Assembly: GCF_900105055.1 (NCBI RefSeq)
Contig: NZ_FNTA01000004.1
Span: 1,798,001-1,862,000 of the forward strand
From: Amycolatopsis lurida
GTDB taxonomy: Bacteria > Actinomycetota > Actinomycetes > Mycobacteriales > Pseudonocardiaceae
Length of the DNA: 64,000 nt
Direction of reading: 5' to 3'
The notes below the pieces were generated by a model. The model was not told the DNA's origin. It ran no database searches and saw only the letters and a program-made list of their open reading frames with translations. A program made the position numbers and the translations under genes. How positions within the stretch are numbered: position 1 is the stretch's first letter; every line of letters begins with the position of its first letter. Positions 18,905-27,737 of this stretch are shown here, one piece after another.

Positions 18905-19697
18905 CAAGGAGTCCATGATCGCGAACGCGGTCGAAGCCATCGGCAAGGCCGCTTCGCAGGGCGCGCAGGTCGTCTGCCTGCAAGAGCTTTTCTACGGCCC
19001 GTACTTCTGCCAGGTGCAGGACACCGACTACTACTCCTACACCGAAGGCATCCCCGACGGGCCCACGACAAAGCTCATGCAGGAGGTTGCCGAACGCCAC
19101 GGCGTCGTGCTGGTCGTCCCGATGTACGAGGTCGAGCAGCCCGGCGTCTACTACAACACCGCCGCGGTGATCGACGCCGACGGCACCTACCTCGGCAAGC
19201 ACCGCAAGAACCACATCCCGCAGGTGAAGGGTTTCTGGGAGAAGTTCTACTTCCGGCCCGGGAACATGGGCTACCCGGTGTTCGACACCGCAGTCGGCCG
19301 CATCGGCGTCTACATCTGTTACGAGCGGCACTTCCCGGAAGGCTGGCGCGCGCTGGGCCTGGCGGGCGCGAAGATCGTGTTCAACCCCTCGGCGACCAGC
19401 CGGGGCCTTTCGGAGTACCTGTGGCGGCTGGAGCAGCCCGCGGCCGCCGTCGCGAACGAGTACTACGTCGGCACGATCAACCGCGTCGGCGTGGAACCCT
19501 TGGGGGACAACGACTTCTACGGTCAGTCGTATTTCGCGGACCCCCGCGGCCAGCTCGTCGGCGAAGCCGCGTCCGACACCGAGGAGGAGATCGTCGTCCG
19601 CGACCTCGACATGGCGAAACTCGCCGAAGTACGGGATCTGTGGGCCTTCTACCGAGACCGGCGTCCCGACAGCTACGGACCCCTCGCGGAGGCGTGA
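18855..19697 (+). CDS. Beta-ureidopropionase (N-carbamoyl-beta-alanine amidase)
   Basis: 280 residues, nitrilase superfamily. The Glu-Lys-Cys triad is visible in CLQELFYG, GKHRKNHIP and YICYERHFPEG. The QELFYGPYFCQ and FNPSATSRGLSEYLW segments match the beta-ureidopropionase branch, which releases beta-alanine, CO2 and NH3. The GTG at 18855 is preferred over the ATG at 18849 because AGGAGG abuts the latter and is six bases from the former. It shares one base with the dihydropyrimidinase start. Confidence 0.87.
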   Translation: MSDVVRAGLIQQRWTGDKESMIANAVEAIGKAASQGAQVVCLQELFYGPYFCQVQDTDYYSYTEGIPDGPTTKLMQEVAERHGVVLVVPMYEVEQPGVYYNTAAVIDADGTYLGKHRKNHIPQVKGFWEKFYFRPGNMGYPVFDTAVGRIGVYICYERHFPEGWRALGLAGAKIVFNPSATSRGLSEYLWRLEQPAAAVANEYYVGTINRVGVEPLGDNDFYGQSYFADPRGQLVGEAASDTEEEIVVRDLDMAKLAEVRDLWAFYRDRRPDSYGPLAEA

Positions 19698-21082
19698 TGA
19701 CCACCCTCATCAGCGGCGGGCAGGTGCTGTCCACGGCGGGCGCTTCGGCGGCGGACGTCCTCGTCGACGGCGAGACGATCGCGGCCGTCGGTGCCCCCGG
19801 CACGCTCGGGCCCGCCGACTCGGTCATCGACGCCACCGGGAAATACGTCCTGCCCGGCGGTATCGACGCGCACACGCATATGGAGATGCCGTTCGGCGGG
19901 ACGCATTCCGTCGACACCTTCGGCACCGGGACGACGGCGGCGGCGTGGGGCGGGACGACCACGATCATCGACTTCGCCGTCCAGGCAAAGGGCACCTCAC
20001 TGCTGTCCACTATGGACAAATGGCACGAGAAGGCCGACGGCAACTGCGCCATCGACTACGGCTTCCACATGATCGTCTCCGACGTCAACGACTCTTCGTT
20101 GAAGGAGATGCAGGCCTGCGTCGACGGCGGGGTCGGCAGCTTCAAGATGTTCATGGCGTATCCGGGGGTGTTCTACTCCACGGACGGCGAGATCCTGCTG
20201 GCCATGCAGAAGGCGCGCGAGATCGGCGCGACGATCATGATGCACGCGGAGAACGGCATCGCGATCGACCAGCTGGCCGCGCAGGCGTTCGCCGCCGGGA
20301 AGGTCGACCCGGTGCAGCACGGCCTCACCCGGCCGCCGGAGCTGGAGGGCGAGGCGACGTCGCGCGCGATCCAGCTGGCCAAGGTGACCGGGGCGCCGCT
20401 GTACATCGTGCACCTGTCGGCGTCGCAGGCGCTGGCCGCCGTCGCGGAAGCGCGCGACACCGGGCAGAACGTCTTCGCGGAGACGTGTCCGCAGTATCTC
20501 TACCTGTCCATCGAAGATCTGGCGAAACCGGATTTCGAGGGTTCGAAGTACGTCGCCTCTCCCCCGCTGCGCGATAAGTCGCATCAGGCGGATCTGTGGC
20601 GAGGACTGCGCACCAACGATCTCTCGGTGGTGTCGACGGATCACTGTCCCTTCTGTTTCAAGGACCAGAAGGAACTCGGCCGCGGTGACTTCCGCGCGAT
20701 CCCCAACGGGATCCCCGGCGTGGAACACCGGATGGACCTGCTGCACCAGGGTGTCGTGGCGGGTGAGCTCACCCTCGGCCGCTGGGTCGAGACCTGCTCG
20801 ACCACCCCGGCGCGGATGTTCGGGCTGTACCCGCGCAAGGGGGTCATCGCGGCGGGTTCGGACGCGGACATCGTCGTCTACGACCCCGCGGCGAAGCAGA
20901 CCTTGTCGGTCGAGACGCACCACATGAACGTCGACTACTCGGCCTACGAAGGGATGGAGATCACCGGCAAGGTCGAGACGGTGCTGTCCCGCGGCCGCGT
21001 GGTCGTGTCGCCGTCCGGCTTCTCGGGCAGTACGACGCACGGGAAATTCCTCTCGCGCGATCTGAACCAGTACCTGAACTGA
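19697..21082 (+). CDS. hydA: Dihydropyrimidinase / D-hydantoinase
   Basis: 461 residues, amidohydrolase superfamily. Metal ligands are seen in GGIDAHTHMEMPFGG, the carbamylated Lys in GSFKMFMAY, His in MMHAENG and IVHLSA, and Asp in STDHCPF. The order of motifs and length are typical of cyclic-amidase hydantoinases. The enzyme opens dihydrouracil, dihydrothymine or 5-substituted hydantoins to N-carbamoyl amino acids, the substrate of the preceding gene product. Start ATG in a TGATG junction. Confidence 0.93.
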   Translation: MTTLISGGQVLSTAGASAADVLVDGETIAAVGAPGTLGPADSVIDATGKYVLPGGIDAHTHMEMPFGGTHSVDTFGTGTTAAAWGGTTTIIDFAVQAKGTSLLSTMDKWHEKADGNCAIDYGFHMIVSDVNDSSLKEMQACVDGGVGSFKMFMAYPGVFYSTDGEILLAMQKAREIGATIMMHAENGIAIDQLAAQAFAAGKVDPVQHGLTRPPELEGEATSRAIQLAKVTGAPLYIVHLSASQALAAVAEARDTGQNVFAETCPQYLYLSIEDLAKPDFEGSKYVASPPLRDKSHQADLWRGLRTNDLSVVSTDHCPFCFKDQKELGRGDFRAIPNGIPGVEHRMDLLHQGVVAGELTLGRWVETCSTTPARMFGLYPRKGVIAAGSDADIVVYDPAAKQTLSVETHHMNVDYSAYEGMEITGKVETVLSRGRVVVSPSGFSGSTTHGKFLSRDLNQYLN

Positions 21083-21092
21083 GGCGGTGGCC

Positions 21093-22082
21093 GTGGACTT
21101 CGGAATTGTTCTCCAGACCGATCCGCCCGCACGCGACCTGGTGCGGCTGATGAAGGCCGCCGAGGACCAGGGTTTCCGCTACGGCTGGACATTCGACTCG
21201 TGCGTGCTGTGGCAGGAACCGTTCGTCATCTACTCGCAGATCCTGGCGGCGACGTCGTCGATGATCGTGGGCCCGATGGTGACCAGCCCGGCCACCCGGG
21301 ACTGGTCGGTGATGGCGTCGACCTTCGCCACGCTCAACGACATGTACGGCAACCGGACGGTCTGCGGGATCGGCCGCGGCGACTCGGCGCACCGGGTGGT
21401 CGGCATGCCACCGTCCACTTTGGTCACCGTGCGCGACTGCATGCACGTGGTCAAGGAACTGGCGGAAGGACGCGAGGTCCTGTTGCGGGACAAGCCGGTG
21501 CAGATCCCGTGGATCCGCAACGGCAGGCTTGAGATGTGGATGGCGGGATACGGGCCGAAGGCGCTGAAGACGGTCGGCGAGCACGCCGACGGCTTCATCC
21601 TCCAGTGCGCCGATCCCGCGATCGCCCGGTGGACCATCGGCTCCGTCCGTGAGGCGGCGCGCGCGGCGGGACGGGATCCGGCCGGGATCACGATCTGTCT
21701 CGCGGCCCCGGCATACGTCGGCGACGATCTGGCGCATCAGCGGGAGCAGTTGCGCTGGTTCGGCGGGATGGTCGGCAACCACGTCGCGGATCTCGTGGCG
21801 CGGTACGGCGATTCCGGACCGGTGCCCCGCGAGCTGACCGACTACATCCGCGAGCGGCAGGGCTACGACTACTCGCACCACGGGCGGGCGGGCAATCCGT
21901 CGACCGAGTTCGTCCCGGACGAGATCGTGGACCGGTTCTGCCTGCTCGGGCCGTCTTCGGCGCACGTGGAACGCCTGGAGGAGCTGGCTTCGCTCGGTGT
22001 CGACCAGTTCTCGCTGTACCTGATGCACGACCAGCGCGAGGAGACCCTGAAGCGCTACGGCTCGGAGGTCATCAACCGCTGA
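21093..22082 (+). CDS. LLM-class flavin/F420-dependent oxidoreductase
   Basis: 329 residues, bacterial luciferase-like TIM barrel (FGIVLQTDPPARDLV, EQGFRYGWTFDS-type opening, GIGRGDSAHR, MWMAGYGPKALKTVGEHADG). It matches the TIGR03842-type branch usually annotated as F420-dependent. No dihydropyrimidine dehydrogenase is encoded nearby, so this enzyme could supply the uracil/dihydrouracil redox step or act on another ring; that is inference. The GTG at 21093 is preferred over that at 21087 since GAGGCGG is correctly spaced only for it. It is the last gene of the operon. Confidence 0.82.
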   Translation: MDFGIVLQTDPPARDLVRLMKAAEDQGFRYGWTFDSCVLWQEPFVIYSQILAATSSMIVGPMVTSPATRDWSVMASTFATLNDMYGNRTVCGIGRGDSAHRVVGMPPSTLVTVRDCMHVVKELAEGREVLLRDKPVQIPWIRNGRLEMWMAGYGPKALKTVGEHADGFILQCADPAIARWTIGSVREAARAAGRDPAGITICLAAPAYVGDDLAHQREQLRWFGGMVGNHVADLVARYGDSGPVPRELTDYIRERQGYDYSHHGRAGNPSTEFVPDEIVDRFCLLGPSSAHVERLEELASLGVDQFSLYLMHDQREETLKRYGSEVINR

Positions 22083-22087
22083 CGACT

Positions 22088-22141
22088 CGCAATCAGTCAC
22101 CTACTTGCGCGCGAACCAACGCAAGTAGGTGACTGATTGCG
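22088..22141. terminator. Perfect 22-bp hairpin between convergent genes
   Basis: Arms at 22088-22109 and 22120-22141 are perfectly complementary over 22 bases with a 10-base loop. It lies between the LLM oxidoreductase and monooxygenase genes, which converge, and so is a likely bidirectional terminator. No U-tract follows. Confidence 0.75.
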
Positions 22142-22148
22142 TGGGGGG

Positions 22149-23639
22149 TCAGCCGAACCAGGTGGCGAGGGCCTCACGCAGTCCGTCCGCGTCGGTGTCG
22201 CCCGCCCAGGCGACGTAGCCGTCGGGGCGGATCAGGAGGACGTCGGCGGGCCGGTCCTCGGCCTTCGCGGTGTGGACGTCCACACGTCCCTGTGCGAGTT
22301 CGCGGAGTTCCGGCCGCCCGGCGAGGTCGAGCAGGACCGGCCGCGCCGTCCGCAGCAACTCGGCGACGCTGGTCGGGCCCTCGTCGGTCTCCAGCGCGAG
22401 ATCCGGGACGAACATGCCGGCGAGCGGGTGCCCGGAGCCCGGCATCGGATAGCGCGTGTCCGTCCCGGCGACGTGGGCGGACAGCCGTCGCGCGGCCTGC
22501 TCGTCGTCCAGCAGTTCCTGGAAGACCGCGCGGAGCGCTTCGGCGGCTTCGTCGTGCCCGCGGCGCAACGCGACCTGCGCCCGGGACTGCAGGAGCGCTC
22601 GCGCACCGGCGGCGTGCCGTTCCGCGTGGTAGGTGTCCAGCAGTCCTTCCGGCGCCCGGCCCTGGATCTCCGCGGCCAGCTTCCACGCCAGGTTGACCGA
22701 GTCGGACATGCCGACGTTGATCGCCGTGCCGGTCGAGGGCAGCAGGTGGGCCGCGTCACCCGCCAGCAGGATCCGCCCTTCGCGGTAGCGCTCCGCCTGG
22801 CGTGCGGAGAACTGGTAGCGCGAGAGCCGGACCGGGTCACCCAGCGGTACGTCCCCGCCGAGTACCCGCCGGATGCTGTCCCCGAGTTCGGCCAGGGTCA
22901 TCGGCACGTCGTCGTCGAGCTCGCCGGGATCGTCCTCCGTCGTCTGGATGAACACGATCCCCGGTGTCAGCGAACCGAGCGCGAACACGCCGGTGTCGGT
23001 GCGGGTGAAGCCCGCCTCGATCCGGCCCAGCTCCGGCGTCTCGATGTCGCCGTTGTCGTGGACGGTCAGCCCGTCGGGGATCTTGACCTGCCCGATCCGG
23101 TTGACCTCGGGGTAGGTGGTGCCGGGGAAGCCGATCCCTGCCATCGAGCGGACGGGGCTGCGCCCGCCGTCGCAGCCCACCAGGTACGGGGCGGTGACCT
23201 CGTACGATCCGTCCGGGCCGCGCACCTCGGCGGTCACCGACTCGTCGTCCTGGCGCAGCCCCACGACCTCGTGGCCGCGACGCACTTCCGTGCCGAGCTC
23301 GATGGCGTGCTCCTCGAGCAGCCGCTCCAACGACTGCTGCCGTACCGAAAGCGCCTTCAGCGGCGGCTCCTCGAACCGGGTGAGGTCGACGTGCACCCCA
23401 CCGAACGGGAACCGGTGCGGCTGGACGGGGTCGGTGACGAGCCCCCGCACCCGGTCCAGCAGACCGCGATAGTGCAGCAGGTCCAGGATCTGCCCGCTGA
23501 GCCCGTGGGCCTTCGGAGTCGTCCCCTGTTCCGGCCGCCGTTCCAGGACCAGCGGGCGCGCACCGGCCAGCCGAAGTTCGGCGGCCAGCATCAGACCGGT
23601 CGGGCCGGCACCCACGATGATCACGTCGACGTCCGTCAA
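22149..23639 (-). CDS. FAD-dependent aromatic monooxygenase (PheA/TetX type)
   Basis: 496 residues. The N-terminal Rossmann motif is VDVIIVGAGPTGLMLAAEL, the DG motif is LVGCDGGRSPVR and the second FAD motif GRILLAGDAAHLLPSTG. A C-terminal thioredoxin-like domain of about 120 residues is present, as in phenol and rifampicin/tetracycline hydroxylases. The family uses NAD(P)H and O2 to hydroxylate aromatic rings, often antibiotics or polyketides. It is monocistronic, with its promoter in the 174-bp divergent gap to the peptidase gene. Substrate unknown. Confidence 0.85.
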   Translation of the reverse strand: MTDVDVIIVGAGPTGLMLAAELRLAGARPLVLERRPEQGTTPKAHGLSGQILDLLHYRGLLDRVRGLVTDPVQPHRFPFGGVHVDLTRFEEPPLKALSVRQQSLERLLEEHAIELGTEVRRGHEVVGLRQDDESVTAEVRGPDGSYEVTAPYLVGCDGGRSPVRSMAGIGFPGTTYPEVNRIGQVKIPDGLTVHDNGDIETPELGRIEAGFTRTDTGVFALGSLTPGIVFIQTTEDDPGELDDDVPMTLAELGDSIRRVLGGDVPLGDPVRLSRYQFSARQAERYREGRILLAGDAAHLLPSTGTAINVGMSDSVNLAWKLAAEIQGRAPEGLLDTYHAERHAAGARALLQSRAQVALRRGHDEAAEALRAVFQELLDDEQAARRLSAHVAGTDTRYPMPGSGHPLAGMFVPDLALETDEGPTSVAELLRTARPVLLDLAGRPELRELAQGRVDVHTAKAEDRPADVLLIRPDGYVAWAGDTDADGLREALATWFG

Positions 23640-23813
23640 ATCTTCACTCCTGTTCGGCCTGTTCTTGCTACGGCCGAGGATTCTGCGGCACCACCGGGGT
23701 CTTGCCGCAAGCCCCCCGGTGCGCTATATGTTGAACATGGAGGGGCGTACCCCACCATTCTTCCGGGTACGAGCACCAGGGATCGCGCGCCCGCGAGGCG
23801 GGACGCTGGCCGG

Positions 23814-25277
23814 GTGACCAGAATCCGCATCGCCACTGTGTTCACTCTCACCGCACTCGCCGCCGTCACGATCGCGCCCGCGGTCTCGGCCGCGCCGAAA
23901 GGTCTCGCCTGGGGCCCCTGCCCGTCCGGCTCGCCACCGGGCTACGACTGTGCCGAGATCGAGGTCCCGTTGTCCTATCAGGACCCGGGCGGACCTCGGA
24001 TCAAGATCGCGCTCGGCCGTCTGCCGGCGACGGACCAGAAGCACAAACGCGGCACTCTCTTCACCAATCCCGGCGGCCCCGGCAACCACGGCCGCTTCAG
24101 CAAGTTCCAGACCCCCGCCCTGCACCGGCAGTTCGACATCGTCGGCTTCGACCCGCGCGGTATCGGCGCCAGCACACCGGTCCGGTGCTTCACTTCCGAC
24201 GCGGAAACCGAGCCGCTCAAACGAATCCTGGGCAACTTCCCGATCACCGCGGAGCAGGAGACCCGGCATTTCGCCGACGCTCGCGAGGTCACCGCGTCCT
24301 GCGGCCGCAACGCCGGGCCGCTGCTCGGCCACCTGTCGACCGCGAACGTCGCCAGGGACCTCGACAGGATGCGCGAAGCCGTCGGTGAGCACCGCCTGCG
24401 CTATTACGGGCTTTCCTATGGCACCTATGTCGGCGAGGTGTACGCCAACCTGTTCCCGCATCGCGTCGGTGCCTTGGCGCTGGACGCCGTCAACGATCCG
24501 ATCGCCTGGTCCACCGGGCACCGCCCGGAGGACGCGAACGTCCCGTTCAGCACCCGGCTAGGCGGATTCCGGGACGCGGACCGCGCGCTCCAGGCGTTCC
24601 TCGACGCGTGTGCGGCCGACACCCGGTGCGCGTTCCGCGAGCCGGGGAAGGACTTGCGAGCCAAGTACGACGCGCTCCTCGATCGGCTCGAAGCCACGCC
24701 GGGACCGGTCACCTATCAGGAGGTCATCCGGCGTACCCACAACGCGCTGATCGACGAGGCCCGCTCCCCCGCACTGGCGGAATTCCTTCAGTCCGCGGCG
24801 AAACCCGGTGCGGCGAAGGCCATCGCGACGCCTTTCGATTCCGCGATGGGCGGCGGCGGGACGATCTGCGCGGACACCGCGAACCCGCGTGACCCGGCCG
24901 CCTGGCCTCGCGCGGCCCGCACGGCCGACCGGGAAAGCCGCGGTTTCGGTTCGTACGACACGTATCTCTCCCTCCCGTGCGCCTCCTGGCCCGCCTCCGA
25001 TCCGGCGCGGTACACGGGACCGTGGAACCGGCCGACCGCGCCGATCCTGTTGCTGGCCAACGGTAAGGGCGACCCCGAAACGCCGTATGCCGGGGCGAAG
25101 CGGACCGAACGCATCCTCGGCAACGCCCGGCTCCTGACGCTGGACGCCTGGGGACACGGCGCGTTGAACCGCAGCGCCTGTGTCGACGCGGCTGTCGACG
25201 CCTATCTGTCCCACGGACGCCTTCCGGCGCGCGGCACCGTGTGCGCCCCGGATCACGCGCCGTTCGACGCCAGGTAG
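23814..25277 (+). CDS. Secreted tripeptidyl-aminopeptidase-like hydrolase
   Basis: 487 residues. A signal peptide (about 1-27, ending VSAAPKG) is followed by the alpha/beta hydrolase core typical of Streptomyces TAP/SlpD: W-G-P-C start, TNPGGPG oxyanion loop, nucleophile in GLSYGTYVGEVYA, and a C-terminal TAP-like domain with Asp in GKGDPETPY and His in AWGHGAL. It removes short N-terminal peptides from secreted proteins. The GTG at 23814 starts the signal peptide. The last 25 bp overlap the convergent StyA-like gene. Confidence 0.85.
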   Translation: MTRIRIATVFTLTALAAVTIAPAVSAAPKGLAWGPCPSGSPPGYDCAEIEVPLSYQDPGGPRIKIALGRLPATDQKHKRGTLFTNPGGPGNHGRFSKFQTPALHRQFDIVGFDPRGIGASTPVRCFTSDAETEPLKRILGNFPITAEQETRHFADAREVTASCGRNAGPLLGHLSTANVARDLDRMREAVGEHRLRYYGLSYGTYVGEVYANLFPHRVGALALDAVNDPIAWSTGHRPEDANVPFSTRLGGFRDADRALQAFLDACAADTRCAFREPGKDLRAKYDALLDRLEATPGPVTYQEVIRRTHNALIDEARSPALAEFLQSAAKPGAAKAIATPFDSAMGGGGTICADTANPRDPAAWPRAARTADRESRGFGSYDTYLSLPCASWPASDPARYTGPWNRPTAPILLLANGKGDPETPYAGAKRTERILGNARLLTLDAWGHGALNRSACVDAAVDAYLSHGRLPARGTVCAPDHAPFDAR

Positions 25278-26482
25278 GCCCGGGCGGTGTCCTCGTCGGT
25301 GAGCCAACGGGCGTAGTCGGCGGGGTCGGAGAAGATGTTCGCGAACCGGCGCGCCACCTCGGGCGCCGTCTGCGCGGCTTCCAGGGTGGCCAGCACGTGA
25401 TCCGGCGGCGGACCGAGCAGATCATTGCTCAGCCGGGTCGCGTGCTGTGCCTTTTCCCAGTATTCGGCGAAGGTACCGCGCAAGAACGCTTCGTCGAACG
25501 GGCGGTCGCCGTGGTCGAGGATGCGCCGTTCGTAGACCGCGGCCGCGTGCGCCGCCATGTTCGCGCCCTGTCCGGCGATCGGGTCGTTCGTCACCGCGGC
25601 GTCACCCATCGCCAGGACCTTCGCCCCCGACGGCAGCGTCCCGACCGGGTCGCGCACGATCGGCAGGACCCGGCCGCGCAGGACGTCCAGCGGTCCGCTG
25701 GGGCGGGCGTCGGCGAGTGACTCCTCGACCCACGGGAACTGCCTGCGCAGCACCGTTTTCGCGATCTCGAAGTGTTCGCCGACGTCGGTGACGCCGTCCC
25801 AGACGTCCATGGGGCCGCCGGGCACCCCGAAGAACCCGAGACCGAACACGGGTCCGCGCACGGACTGGATCGGCAGCCCGAACAGCTCACCGGCCGGGGA
25901 GAGCCCGAATGTCAGGCCCGGATACACCGGAAGCGGTTCGTCCCGGCCGGACACGAGGTACAGGATCCCGATGGTGCGCTGCGGCTCGCGGTGCGGGGAA
26001 CGTGCGTCGTCACGCGAGAAGAGCGCGTCGAACTGCGGTCCCCGTCCGGCCGCGACCAGCACGAGGTCGAATTCGCGGGCGTACTCCTCCAGCCCGTCCG
26101 GGGTCACCTTGCCGATCCGCACCTCGCCGCCGCGTTCGGTGAAGGCGGTCAGCCAGGCGGACACCTTCACCCGCTGGTCGACCGACTGCGCGGGATGGTC
26201 GAACCGGGCCTGCCACGAGACGGCGGGCTCCGGGGTGTCCCCGGCGAGCCCGAACGACGCGCCGAGGATCTCCGGGGCCTGTCCGTCCCAGAAGTTGATG
26301 CCCAGCGCGCGTTCCCGGGTCAACGCGGGATGGAACACGCACTGATTCGAGATCAGCCTGCCCGCGCGGATCGTTTCGGCGTCGCGGTCGGTGACCACCG
26401 TGACGGCGTATCCGTGCCGCTGCAGGCCCAAGGCCAGGACCAGGCCGGCTTGACCGGCCCCGACCACCACGATCCGGCGCAT
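25253..26482 (-). CDS. Styrene/indole-monooxygenase-like FAD protein (StyA-like)
   Basis: 409 residues. N-terminal FAD site VVVGAGQAGLVLALGLQ and late motif VLAMGDAAVTNDPIAGQG. The overall pattern (ISNQCVFHP, SYWDGQ-like INFWDGQAPEI, LPVYPGLTFGLSP) matches StyA-type group E flavoprotein monooxygenases, which take reduced FAD from a separate reductase and epoxidise styrene or indole. No StyB-like reductase gene is next to it. It follows the beta-lactamase-fold gene by 9 bp on the same strand, probably one operon. Confidence 0.82.
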   Translation of the reverse strand: MRRIVVVGAGQAGLVLALGLQRHGYAVTVVTDRDAETIRAGRLISNQCVFHPALTRERALGINFWDGQAPEILGASFGLAGDTPEPAVSWQARFDHPAQSVDQRVKVSAWLTAFTERGGEVRIGKVTPDGLEEYAREFDLVLVAAGRGPQFDALFSRDDARSPHREPQRTIGILYLVSGRDEPLPVYPGLTFGLSPAGELFGLPIQSVRGPVFGLGFFGVPGGPMDVWDGVTDVGEHFEIAKTVLRRQFPWVEESLADARPSGPLDVLRGRVLPIVRDPVGTLPSGAKVLAMGDAAVTNDPIAGQGANMAAHAAAVYERRILDHGDRPFDEAFLRGTFAEYWEKAQHATRLSNDLLGPPPDHVLATLEAAQTAPEVARRFANIFSDPADYARWLTDEDTARAYLASNGA

Positions 26483-26491
26483 GGCTCCCCC

Positions 26492-27727
26492 TCAGTCGAC
26501 CAAGGCTTGGTACACCAGGTTCCTCAATTCGACGCGGATCGGGTAGGTGGAAGAGGGCAGCAACTGGGTGAAGAACAGGACCGTGATGTCCTCGTCCGGA
26601 TCGACCCAGAACGCGGTGCTCGCCGCGCCGCCCCAGGCGAATTCCCCGGCGCTGGCCAGGGTCTTGGCCTTCACCGGGTCGTCGAGCACGGAAAAGCCCA
26701 GCCCGAAGCCGAAACCGTCGTACGGCGCCTCGGAGAACCCGGTCCGGCCGCAGGTCTCCAGGTCGGCGCCGCCGGGCAGGTGGTTGGTCGCCATGAGCCG
26801 CACCGTGCGCGGGCCGAGCAGCCGGACGCCGTCGAGTTCGCCACCGCGCACCAGCATCTGGGCGAACCGGTGGAAGTCACCCGCCGTGGAGACCAGTCCG
26901 CCACCGCCCGAGAAGCACGAGGGCGCGACGCGGCCGACGTTGCCCAGCTCGTCGTGGCGGAACGGCTCCTTGGTGACCGGATGCGGCACGTAGAGCGCGG
27001 CCAGCCGGTCGAGATCGCCGGCGGCGGCCTGGAACCCCGTCTCGTGCATGCCGAGCGGGGCGAAGATCCGCTCGGCGAAGAAGACGTCGAGCGGCTGACC
27101 GGAGACGACCTCGATGAGCCTGCCGAGGATGTCCGTCGCGACCGAATAGTTCCACTCCGAGCCCGGCTGGAACAGCAACGGCAGCCGCGCGATCGCCTCG
27201 GAAACCCCCGCCAGATCGAGCCCCGGCGCGGTGCCGAGGTCGAACCCCGCCTCACGGTAGAGCGCGTCGACCGGATGCGTGCGGTGGAATCCGTAGGTCA
27301 GGCCCGCGGTGTGGGTGAGCAGATGCCAGAGGCGGATCGGTTCGGCGGCGGGCACGGTCGCCTGCTTCACCGACGAGCCCCCGGCGAAGACCCGCGGTTC
27401 CGAGAACTCCGGCAGCCAGCGCGAGATCGGGTCCTTGAGGTCGATGAGCCCCGCTTCGACCAGCATCATCGCGGCGACCGAGGTGACCGGCTTGGTCATC
27501 GAGTAGACGCGCCAGATCGTGTCGGTCTCGACCGGCAGCCCGGCCTCGATGTCACGCTGCCCGTTCGACGCGAGATGCGCGACCTTCCCGTTCCTGGTCA
27601 CCACGGCCAGATACCCGGGGAGCCGCTTGCGCTCCAGATACCCGTCGAAGTGCTGGTCGATCCGGCGCAGCCGCTCCGCGTCGAAACCCACCTCGGCCGG
27701 GTCGACGTCCACCTTCAGCTCGATCAT
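26492..27727 (-). CDS. Beta-lactamase-fold serine hydrolase (class C/EstB-like)
   Basis: 411 residues. The S-x-x-K motif is SMTK (Ser76, Lys79) and the tyrosine motif is in WNYSVATDILG. The region GGAASTAFWVDPDEDI occupies the place of KTG, a pattern common in EstB/LovD-like esterases and acyltransferases. There is no signal peptide, so a true periplasmic beta-lactamase is unlikely. The ATG at 27727 is used; the longer open frame upstream is a shadow of the siderophore-interacting gene. Only 10 bp separates it from that gene. Confidence 0.83.
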   Translation of the reverse strand: MIELKVDVDPAEVGFDAERLRRIDQHFDGYLERKRLPGYLAVVTRNGKVAHLASNGQRDIEAGLPVETDTIWRVYSMTKPVTSVAAMMLVEAGLIDLKDPISRWLPEFSEPRVFAGGSSVKQATVPAAEPIRLWHLLTHTAGLTYGFHRTHPVDALYREAGFDLGTAPGLDLAGVSEAIARLPLLFQPGSEWNYSVATDILGRLIEVVSGQPLDVFFAERIFAPLGMHETGFQAAAGDLDRLAALYVPHPVTKEPFRHDELGNVGRVAPSCFSGGGGLVSTAGDFHRFAQMLVRGGELDGVRLLGPRTVRLMATNHLPGGADLETCGRTGFSEAPYDGFGFGLGFSVLDDPVKAKTLASAGEFAWGGAASTAFWVDPDEDITVLFFTQLLPSSTYPIRVELRNLVYQALVD

Positions 27728-27737
27728 GCGACCGAGG

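Noticed and set aside
22137..25277. A 1046-codon plus-strand frame
   Set aside because: Only its last 487 codons (from 23814) are a real secreted hydrolase; the rest is antisense to the FAD monooxygenase.
25253..26482. Flavin-dependent halogenase
   Set aside because: The WxWxIP motif of halogenases is absent and the pattern fits StyA-type monooxygenases.
26492..27727. Antibiotic-resistance beta-lactamase
   Set aside because: It has the S-x-x-K fold but no signal peptide and no KTG triad; an esterase or acyltransferase is more likely.
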